Assembly (NCBI GenBank): GCA_038042195.1
Contig: JBBTET010000060.1
Span: 1-64,000 of the forward strand
Length of the DNA stretch: 64,000 nucleotides
From: JACRIM01 sp038042195
Lineage (GTDB): Bacteria; Planctomycetota; Phycisphaerae; UBA1845; UTPLA1
Direction: 5' to 3'
The position numbers and the translations under genes were made by a program. This document shows, one piece after another, positions 52,786 through 60,125 of this stretch. The notes under the pieces are model-generated. The model ran no database searches. It saw only the letters and a list, made by a program, of their open reading frames with translations, and was not told the DNA's origin. How positions within the stretch are numbered: position 1 is the first letter of the stretch; every line of letters begins with the position of its first letter.

Positions 52786-55342
52786 GTTTCGCGGTGGGGC
52801 GTGTGAGGGATTGGCCGTTTGCGGCTTTCGTGGCGGCGGCGTTGAGGAGTTTCTCCAGGGCGGCGGCGCGTTCTTCCGGGGAGGAGTCGCGAGCGAAGCC
52901 ATTCCAAGTGGGGGCGAGTTTCTTGGCGAGTTGAATGAGGGGTTCGTCGAATTGTGCATCGCCATTCTGGACGCTGGCGCCCGACTTGAGTCGGTCGTGC
53001 AGACGGGCAATCACGGCGTCGCGCGGAAAGGTAAGCAACCTCGGCTCGGCGTCATCGTCTGTCGAGAGCGATGCGAGCAGCTTGTCCACCATTGCGTTGC
53101 GACGATCGAGCACGTCTCGAATCGCGACTTTGATTTGCTCGTCCATCGGACCAGCGCCGAGCGAGAGCGTGGTCTTTGCAGAATCAATCAGATTCATCGC
53201 ATCCACGAACATCGCGGCTTCGCCGGCGGCTTCGCTGCGATGCCGAATCTCATTGAAGATCGTGTTGACAAGGGTGGTTGAGGCTGTCGTGTCGCTTCGC
53301 CATTGGACGAGCAACTCTCGAACGCGTTGCAGGGCGGGGGCATCTTCGTGGGCTTTGAGCCTTGCGGCGATGCTGCGCGTCGCAAGTTGCAGATGACGTG
53401 GACCGCCGCCCTCGTCCAAGAGGGCCAGGGCCTGTTCGAAACTCGCGGAGCTGGTGGAATACTCCGCGAGGTTCCACTGGGCGTCGGCCATTCGTTCGAG
53501 GACTTCGGCCTTGCGGCTCTTGCTTAGCTGTTCGAACTTCGCGGGCGTTGCCTTGCCTCCCGGCGCGCCGGAAGGGCGCGTGTCGGTGGCGAGGGGTTTT
53601 AGGATTTCCAGGCGGCGACGTTGGGCGACCTTGTCGCTGGGGCGATCAAACTCATCGCTGACCTTGATCTGTTCATCGGGCGGCAGTTGGGAGGCGATTT
53701 GCAGGTAACTCGCCCACGTTCGTTGCCGGACGTTGGCATCAGGTTCCGTGGCCTGGTTCAGATGCTCGGCCAGCGCGCCGAGGTCGCCGCGACGCTTGCC
53801 GCACTTCGCCATGTTCTCCGCGGCGGCGAGGCGAATCTCCGTGTCCGGGTCGCTCAGGCATGATCGAATCGCGTCGGCGGCGTCGTTGTCACCATAAGCA
53901 GCCAGCCCGGCAATCGCAGCGCGACGGGTTCGAGCGCTTTGCGTTGCGCCCATTTCGGCGCGAAAGACACTTCGGAATCGACCGTCGCCGATGGTGGCCA
54001 TGGCGGTGAGGAACTGTTCGCGCAATTCGTCCTGTGTCGGACGGATTTCGGAGTAGCGGTCGGCGAGGGCCTTGGGAATGGCGGCGTCCTGATCCGATGC
54101 GGCGAGTTTGGCCCATTCGGGACGGCGGCTCGCCCGTGCGAGGGAGAGTGCGGCTTCACCCACGACGGCAGGCACGTCGTCATGCAATCGTTCGAGCAAC
54201 ACACCGATGGCGGCGGGGTCTTCGAGACGACCGATGGCGTTTATCTGAGCGACGCGCACGGCGGGGTCGGTCTCTTGAATGATGGCGCGCGACATTTTGG
54301 CGAAGGCTCCCGGCAGTCGCAGGTCGCCGATGATCTTGGTCGCAGCGAGTCGCACGGCTGAGTTGGTGTCGGTGAGCAGTTCGGTGAGGCGGGACTTGGT
54401 TTCTAGTGGGATGTCTTTGCGGTCAGTGATGAGATCGTTGACGAGATCGATGCCGAGGAGTCGGACGGCGGGGACGACGTCTTCCAACAGACTCAGGAGT
54501 CTTCGCGGACGTTCGGCTTCGGTGGTTCGGTGAAAGGCCTCACGGTAGGAGGCGACGAGCCTTGCCGTGAGGGCGGCCGATTCATTGGCGGCCTTGCGGA
54601 TCATCACGGCCCGCTGGTCGTTTCGCATGCGCAGCCAGTCGAGATCGGTGACGCTTTGGTTTTCCTTCCACCAGGCCAGGGCAGCGTCGCCATCGGCGAA
54701 GTCGAGATTGGTGCCTTGTCGGCTGGCGGTGAGGGCGAAGGCCTGTACGGTGGGGCTGGGGTCGTTGAGCAGGGCCATGAGGGCTTCGATGGCGGCGAGG
54801 CTGTCGCTCATGGCACCGAGGGCGTTGATGGCAGCGAGGCGTTTTTCGAGATCGACGTCCGCACCGGAGGCGATGGGGCTGAGGTGGTTCACGACGTCTC
54901 GATTCTCGAATCGCAACAGGGCGTTGGTGACGGCTTCGCTGAGGTCGCTGCGCTTGTCTCCGAGGAGGGCAAGCAGGGCGGGGATCAGGTCGCGCGAGGG
55001 GGCACTGGAATCGGCCACGGCTTCACAAACAGCGACTTGTGCAGCGAGGTCGCCTGGTCGTGTGGAGAGAATGTCGGTGAGTCGAGCGATGGCCTCGGTG
55101 GTGCCGGTCTCGAGGAGGCGGGTCGCGCCGAACCTTCGGGCTTCTGGTGTGTTATTGCCTTTGACGAGGTTGTAGTGTTCGGTCAGTTGTTGCGAATTGA
55201 GCGGGGATGGTCGGAGGCGACGTTCCTTGGCGGCATCGAGGCGTGGTTCAGAGGTGGGTTGGGATGAGGGTGCCGGGCCGCGCTGGGGCTGGGCCAGCGT
55301 GGAAGCGATCAAGGCGAAGAGGATGGCGGTGGTCGATGCCAT
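52757..55342 (-). CDS. Exported HEAT-repeat protein
   Basis: 861 residues from the ATG at 55342. The frame extends 43 codons upstream, but the signal peptide (MASTTAILFALIASTLAQPQ) begins here. About 60-480 consists of many HEAT-type helical repeats, with recurrent segments such as VAVCEAVADSSAPSRDLIPA, PTVQAFALTASRQGTNLDF and PAVVGEAALSLARASRRPEW. A more irregular helical region continues to about 840. It is probably a periplasmic protein-protein scaffold. Partners are unknown. The last ten codons (KLSPLPEGEG) and the stop come from a palindromic repeat, so the natural C-terminus may have been altered by insertion. It is divergent from the exported protein at 55811. Confidence 0.8.
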   Translation of the reverse strand: MASTTAILFALIASTLAQPQRGPAPSSQPTSEPRLDAAKERRLRPSPLNSQQLTEHYNLVKGNNTPEARRFGATRLLETGTTEAIARLTDILSTRPGDLAAQVAVCEAVADSSAPSRDLIPALLALLGDKRSDLSEAVTNALLRFENRDVVNHLSPIASGADVDLEKRLAAINALGAMSDSLAAIEALMALLNDPSPTVQAFALTASRQGTNLDFADGDAALAWWKENQSVTDLDWLRMRNDQRAVMIRKAANESAALTARLVASYREAFHRTTEAERPRRLLSLLEDVVPAVRLLGIDLVNDLITDRKDIPLETKSRLTELLTDTNSAVRLAATKIIGDLRLPGAFAKMSRAIIQETDPAVRVAQINAIGRLEDPAAIGVLLERLHDDVPAVVGEAALSLARASRRPEWAKLAASDQDAAIPKALADRYSEIRPTQDELREQFLTAMATIGDGRFRSVFRAEMGATQSARTRRAAIAGLAAYGDNDAADAIRSCLSDPDTEIRLAAAENMAKCGKRRGDLGALAEHLNQATEPDANVRQRTWASYLQIASQLPPDEQIKVSDEFDRPSDKVAQRRRLEILKPLATDTRPSGAPGGKATPAKFEQLSKSRKAEVLERMADAQWNLAEYSTSSASFEQALALLDEGGGPRHLQLATRSIAARLKAHEDAPALQRVRELLVQWRSDTTASTTLVNTIFNEIRHRSEAAGEAAMFVDAMNLIDSAKTTLSLGAGPMDEQIKVAIRDVLDRRNAMVDKLLASLSTDDDAEPRLLTFPRDAVIARLHDRLKSGASVQNGDAQFDEPLIQLAKKLAPTWNGFARDSSPEERAAALEKLLNAAATKAANGQSLTRPTAKLSPLPEGEG

Positions 55343-55810
55343 GTGAAATACGATCCGCCCGTTGTGAGACCTCGTCCAAGTTGCCTTACCTTCGTTGCCG
55401 CTCTGAGATGCTTCTGCATCGGACCAACGCCCCTGTATATTCTTTGTAGCAATTTGCGTTGGAGGGGTCAATCAAGAAAGACTGAATTCACAGCGTTTGG
55501 GTTAGTTTTTCTCGGCGGAATTATGAGAGAATGTCGGCTTTTTTTTGAGTTTGCCCGTGTCGGCAAGGTGACGAGAAAGGGTGATCGAGCCTTAGGAATC
55601 GCGTGGAATCTGTAACTGCCTGATAAATATGAAGTTACATCGCTACGCGACCCGGAGTCTGATTGAGATTGCCCGAATCGTCCTTGACCGGATCATACAA
55701 TACTGACGACGAATTATCTGTCGTTGCAACCAAGTGGTCGGTGAATCATAGAATTGGTGTCGGAACTAGCGCCTCGCGTTACATGGCTGAATCGGATCGG
55801 ATATAACTTC
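55343..55810. other. Divergent intergenic region
   Basis: 468 bp between the HEAT-protein start and the start of the next exported protein. It is relatively AT-rich, with a T run at about 55539-55545. It must hold the promoters of both genes, but no convincing -35/-10 pair was recognised. No protein gene or repeat seen. Confidence 0.5.
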
Positions 55811-56995
55811 ATGCGAATGACTTCGCGATTTTTTACGCATTGCCTTACACGTCCCACCATTCACGTTGCGGCGGCTCTCTTGTTTATTGGCTCCCAAGCG
55901 GTGTTTGGCCAGCAGCCTCCCACGCAGTCGAGCGACGTTAAGAAGGCTCCGACGGCCCAGACCCATCCGAATAACCCGGAGATGTGGAACATCGAGGCCA
56001 TGATGGAGGAGGCGGTCACGCAGATCGCCCGCAGGTACAACCTGAGTGAGCCGCAGGAGAACTACACGCGGCTTCTTCTAAAGAAGCGGACCATCGCGTT
56101 TCTTGAGGTCAATGAGAAAGACGTTCGTGAGCTTTTGAAGGAATCCATCGACCTGCGGACCGGGGCCAAGCCTCCGTCGTTTGAGGCTTATATGAAGTGG
56201 GCGGCCCGCGCGGCCCCGATTTATGCCGAGGCAGCCAAGGCGATTATCGAAGGTAACGATGAGTGGCGGGCGATTCTGAACGACGAACAGAAGAAGACGC
56301 ACGATGCCGACTTATCGCTCATGCGCACCAACTTCGACCAGGTCGGCAAGACGATGGAGGAGTGGCAGAAGGGCAACACGCCGGTTGGTCGCGCTCCGGG
56401 CACGGCACCGGGAGAGGGCGGACCCGGGGCGGTCGGCACTCCTCAGCAGAGTCAGAAGTTGATCGTCCCGCCGGCCATCGTGCGTAAAGAGCCGGAGGAC
56501 AACTGGCTGGCCTATGTGAATCTCTTTATCGATACCTATGGCCTTGATGAGAAGCAGGCCAATGCGGCGCGGGATCGCGTACACAAGGACATGAAGGACC
56601 AGGCGATCAAGTACCGCCAGAAGCACAAGGCGGAGTTTGAGGCGGTTGAGACCGGTACGAAGCTGGCCGGCGCGTCGAAGATGAAGATTCAGGAGACGGC
56701 CGCGAAAAAGGTTGAGCTGGAGAAGCCGGTTCGCGAGATGTTTGTGGACATGGACCGTCGACTTGATGGGTTGGTCGACAGCAAGCAGCGGGCGAACGTC
56801 AATTTGGACAAGAAGAAACTGCTCGACCGAAACTTTGAGACGCTGGCCGGCCTCTCACGCGACGAGTTGGCCAAGCAAAAGTCTGACGGACCGACGCCGA
56901 AGCTTCGCAGTGTCGCGGCCACATCGCAGGCGACCTCCCAAGAAACTACGAAAGAGCAACCACCGCCTCCAGCGACAACGGCTCCCTCGAAGTAA
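55811..56995 (+). CDS. Exported helical protein, function unknown
   Basis: 394 residues from the ATG at 55811; the frame is open 19 codons further upstream. The signal peptide spans about 1-35 (FFTHCLTRPTIHVAAALLFI to VFGQ). The rest is mostly helical and charged: an N-terminal block (ARRYNLSEPQENYTRLLLKK), a Pro/Gly linker (PVGRAPGTAPGEGGPGAVGT) and a C-terminal block (YVNLFIDTYGLDEKQANAAR, then a Lys/Glu-rich coiled region). The two blocks look like diverged copies of one helical module, since both begin with a Y/F-x-L-(S/D)-E-x-Q pattern. The tail is Thr/Gln/Pro-rich. No known family was recognised. It is convergent with asnB. Confidence 0.65.
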   Translation: MRMTSRFFTHCLTRPTIHVAAALLFIGSQAVFGQQPPTQSSDVKKAPTAQTHPNNPEMWNIEAMMEEAVTQIARRYNLSEPQENYTRLLLKKRTIAFLEVNEKDVRELLKESIDLRTGAKPPSFEAYMKWAARAAPIYAEAAKAIIEGNDEWRAILNDEQKKTHDADLSLMRTNFDQVGKTMEEWQKGNTPVGRAPGTAPGEGGPGAVGTPQQSQKLIVPPAIVRKEPEDNWLAYVNLFIDTYGLDEKQANAARDRVHKDMKDQAIKYRQKHKAEFEAVETGTKLAGASKMKIQETAAKKVELEKPVREMFVDMDRRLDGLVDSKQRANVNLDKKKLLDRNFETLAGLSRDELAKQKSDGPTPKLRSVAATSQATSQETTKEQPPPPATTAPSK

Positions 56996-57011
56996 TTCAT
57001 TCATGGCGCAG

Positions 57012-58886
57012 TCATAGTTGTCGCGCCCACTGTTCCATGAATAACAGCGCCCAGAGTTGACTTCCGAAGTCGATCCACGGTCTGCGTTGGGCGTTTAGCG
57101 TCCATTTCAAACCCGATCGATCCAATATCCCTCGTTGAACGAGTGAGCCATTCATAAGCAAATCGGCGGTCTGATCGAGCAGATCGCGCTTGAACCAACG
57201 CCGGATCGGGATGCGAAAACCCATCTTGGGGCGGTAGATCAACTCGGCCGGCACATAGCGTTCGGCGACTTTTTTGAGCAGATACTTCCGCACGCCGCCA
57301 CGAATCTTGAGATCATCCGAGAGGCGCGCGGAGAATTCGGTGACGCGATGATCCAGTAGCGGAACGCGGCATTCCAAGCTGCAGGCCATGCTGGTGCGGT
57401 CCACCTTCATCAGGATGTCTTCGGGCAGATAGGTCGAAATGTCGACGTATTGGGCCCCTTGCAACGGTCGCCATTTCCGAGACTCGGCGAACTTTTGCAA
57501 GTGGTCGAACACATCCGGTCGCTTGGCCGGTCGGTAGTGATGGGAGAGTATTTTGTCGCACAGCCAGTCCGAGCAAAGGTATTGATGCACGCGGTGCTGC
57601 TCTTGTGGGGGCAAGAGCTTCGCGCGATATCGTTTTAAGTATTTGGCTTCGGGTGAAAAGAGTGTGCTTGAGGATGCGACGATGGCCCGCGCCGTCCACT
57701 TTTCAAGTGTTGTCGGGCCTGTTCCGGCATCGACGATCTCCTGATACCGGTTGTACCCGGCAAACGTCTCGTCTCCGCCATCGCCGGTCAGTACGACCTT
57801 CACGCGTTTGCTCGCCACTTCGCATACGCGAAGGCACGCCAGGGCCGACGAATCCGCGAAGGGTTCATCGAATTGCCGTGCAAGCCGGGCGACGGTCTCC
57901 ATCGGGTTCAGTCGAACGACTTCTTCAACGTGTTCAGTGTTGTATCGTTCGGCGAGTGTTCGCGCATAGGGCAGTTGATCAAAGCCGGCTTCTTCAAACC
58001 CCACTGAGAATGTTTTGATCCGCCGTCCCGATACTTTCGACGCGAGCGCCACGACGAGCGACGAGTCCACTCCGCCGGAGAGCAGGGCACCGACCTCCAC
58101 GTCGGATTCCATGTGTCCCGTTACGGCGTCATGCAAGAGCGAATCCAATTCGTCGACCGCGGCTGCTTCATTCGTGATTGGCGATGCGCCGTAATCAAGT
58201 TGCCAGTATTGGCTTGTGGAAAGTTCCAGTTGGTCGCTGATGGTGCGAATAGTCAGTTGGTGAGCGGGCGGGAGTTTGAAGATGTTTTCAAAGATCGACT
58301 GCGAACATGGAACGTATTTCCATCGCATGTACTGGCGGAGGGCAGATGCGCAGATGGCAGGCGTTCGAGGGAGCAGGGCGAGTATGGCCTTTAGCTCAGA
58401 GGCGAAGAGCATCATGCGGCCGTCGAAGTAGTACACCAGCGGCTTGATGCCGATTCGGTCGCGCACGAGGGTGATGGTGTTTGTGCGCTCGTCGAGGATG
58501 GAGATGGCGAACATTCCGGCGAGTTGGTTGGAAAATCCGCCAGGGTCTTCTTCGTAGAGGTGCAGGGCTGGTTCGCCATCTGATGCGGTGGAGAGCCGGT
58601 GGCCCCGGTCCGTCACCATCGTTTGGAGGTCTCGATAGTTGTAGATTTCGCCGTTGTAACAGATTCGGCAATCCCCGGTTTCGTTGGCGATGGGTTGATG
58701 CCCACCACCGAGGTCGATGATCGATAGGCGCCGATGGGCGAGAAAAGCACGTCGATCTTGGGATATGTAAAGCCCGCGATCATCCGGGCCGCGATGAGCA
58801 AGACAGTCGATGGCCTGGTTGATGCGCGCTTCGTCTTCAAGCAACGCGATTGGTTCGATTGAGATGCCGCCCAGTATGCCACACAT
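57012..58886 (-). CDS. asnB: Asparagine synthase (glutamine-hydrolysing)
   Basis: 624 residues from the ATG at 58886, chosen because processed AsnB begins with Met-Cys (MCGILGGI), where Cys2 is the glutaminase nucleophile. The class II glutamine amidotransferase domain is about 1-210 (HRGPDDRGLYI, CYNGEIYNYRDL, LVRDRIGIKPLVYY). The synthetase domain is about 225-600 (PPi loop LLSGGVDSSLVVALA, then LTGDGGDETFAGYNRY, DRTSMACSLECRVPLLDHRV and RPKMGFRIPIRRW). It amidates aspartate, but relatives of this length also act in cell-surface glycan or capsule clusters. It is divergent from the GH20-like gene with 69 bp between starts. A long in-frame extension upstream of Cys2 is not coding. Confidence 0.93.
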   Translation of the reverse strand: MCGILGGISIEPIALLEDEARINQAIDCLAHRGPDDRGLYISQDRRAFLAHRRLSIIDLGGGHQPIANETGDCRICYNGEIYNYRDLQTMVTDRGHRLSTASDGEPALHLYEEDPGGFSNQLAGMFAISILDERTNTITLVRDRIGIKPLVYYFDGRMMLFASELKAILALLPRTPAICASALRQYMRWKYVPCSQSIFENIFKLPPAHQLTIRTISDQLELSTSQYWQLDYGASPITNEAAAVDELDSLLHDAVTGHMESDVEVGALLSGGVDSSLVVALASKVSGRRIKTFSVGFEEAGFDQLPYARTLAERYNTEHVEEVVRLNPMETVARLARQFDEPFADSSALACLRVCEVASKRVKVVLTGDGGDETFAGYNRYQEIVDAGTGPTTLEKWTARAIVASSSTLFSPEAKYLKRYRAKLLPPQEQHRVHQYLCSDWLCDKILSHHYRPAKRPDVFDHLQKFAESRKWRPLQGAQYVDISTYLPEDILMKVDRTSMACSLECRVPLLDHRVTEFSARLSDDLKIRGGVRKYLLKKVAERYVPAELIYRPKMGFRIPIRRWFKRDLLDQTADLLMNGSLVQRGILDRSGLKWTLNAQRRPWIDFGSQLWALLFMEQWARQL

Positions 58887-58955
58887 GCAGAGGGAACATA
58901 GCAGAGCGGAGCATTGTGAGAAAGCGACTGGCGAGAGGCCGCTATACTGCCGACG

Positions 58956-60125
58956 ATGAATGAGATTCCGCGTGAGCAACAGTTGCCTTTGCTGAAGGCC
59001 TTGTCGGTGCGTGGGTTTCATCTCAATTTCGAGAGTTATCAGCTCATAGGGGTGGAAGAAGCGGTTCGGCTGATGGAGGTCGCTGCGTCGAATCGGATGA
59101 ATGTGGTTTTGGTGGAGTATGGGCCTCGGTTTCCATTTCAAGCGCACTCCTATCTTCGTGCGGAGAATGCGTTGTCGATTGCGGAGGTGGAGCGGCTCAA
59201 TAGCGAGGCGGAGCGTCTCGGATTGGAGGTCATTCCGCTGCAACAGACCATCGCCCATCTGGAGTATGTACTTCGTCAGCACCACCACGTGGGCCTGCGC
59301 GAGCGAGCCGAGCGGGATAATCTTCTTTGCCCAACGAATCCCGATGCGATGCCGTTAATGAAGTCGTTGGTGAACGAGGTGCTCGCGCGGCATCCGAACG
59401 CGACTCGATTTCACCTGGGCGGCGATGAGGCACGCAAGATCGGTTTCTGCCCGCGTTGCACGTCGCGCCGACAGCAATCAGGCATTGGTGAAATCTACGG
59501 TCGTCACATGGGCGAGTTAGGGAGGATGCTTCTCGACGGTGGTCGACGGCCGATCATCTGGGATGACACGCCGTGCGCGTTTCCATCGGCGCTGGATCAT
59601 CTGCCGAAGGAGACCATTATCAACTATTGGGATTACATCGTGGTGGCTGATCCGACGCCGGTGTTGATTCCGAGGATGGCGCATATTGACGGTGCGCCGC
59701 GTGTGGTGCATGACTGGCGGTGGATGTTGCCCGGTCGGCGGAAAGCGCTGAGCGACGTACAGCGCGGCGTGATGAAGCACTACTCTCATGCATCGCGGCT
59801 GCCCGGTGTTCTCGGTCAGAGATACATGGGGGAGTTCGGCTGCTACCTCGGAGATGCCTTCCCGAGATGGGTGCGGGCGCTGCCGTATCTGGAGTATTAC
59901 CAGGATCGCGGGTTCGACGTGATCACCAGCCCGACGGCGATGGGCAACGGCGACATGGTGGACGGGCGGCCCAACATCGCGCGGTTTGAGGCGAACATCA
60001 CGACGCACGCCAAACGGTGCAAAGAGAACGGTCGGGCGCTCGGAATGATTACGACGGCTTGGTACAACATGCCGCCGGAGATGTTGGTTGATCGACTGAT
60101 TCTGAGCGCCCGGAGCACATTGTGA
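58956..60125 (+). CDS. GH20-like protein without signal peptide
   Basis: 389 residues. It resembles the catalytic barrel of family 20 beta-N-acetylhexosaminidases: the acid/base motif HLGGDEA (153-159) follows a strand-like segment, and GFCPRC follows it. Other barrel segments include HLNFESYQLIGVEEAVRLME (about 22-41), WDDTPCAFPSALDHLPKE (about 201-218) and a late TTAWYNMPPEMLVDR. There is no N-terminal signal peptide and no N-terminal GH20b domain, so it would act in the cytoplasm or use another route. The ATG at 58956 is the first in frame. It overlaps the next gene by four bases (GTGA), a sign of translational coupling. A role in recycling amino sugars from glycan is an inference. Confidence 0.75.
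   Translation: MNEIPREQQLPLLKALSVRGFHLNFESYQLIGVEEAVRLMEVAASNRMNVVLVEYGPRFPFQAHSYLRAENALSIAEVERLNSEAERLGLEVIPLQQTIAHLEYVLRQHHHVGLRERAERDNLLCPTNPDAMPLMKSLVNEVLARHPNATRFHLGGDEARKIGFCPRCTSRRQQSGIGEIYGRHMGELGRMLLDGGRRPIIWDDTPCAFPSALDHLPKETIINYWDYIVVADPTPVLIPRMAHIDGAPRVVHDWRWMLPGRRKALSDVQRGVMKHYSHASRLPGVLGQRYMGEFGCYLGDAFPRWVRALPYLEYYQDRGFDVITSPTAMGNGDMVDGRPNIARFEANITTHAKRCKENGRALGMITTAWYNMPPEMLVDRLILSARSTL

Noticed and set aside
57012..59288. AsnB with a 134-residue N-terminal extension
   Set aside because: AsnB needs Cys2 at the mature N-terminus; the extension overlaps the divergent GH20-like gene.
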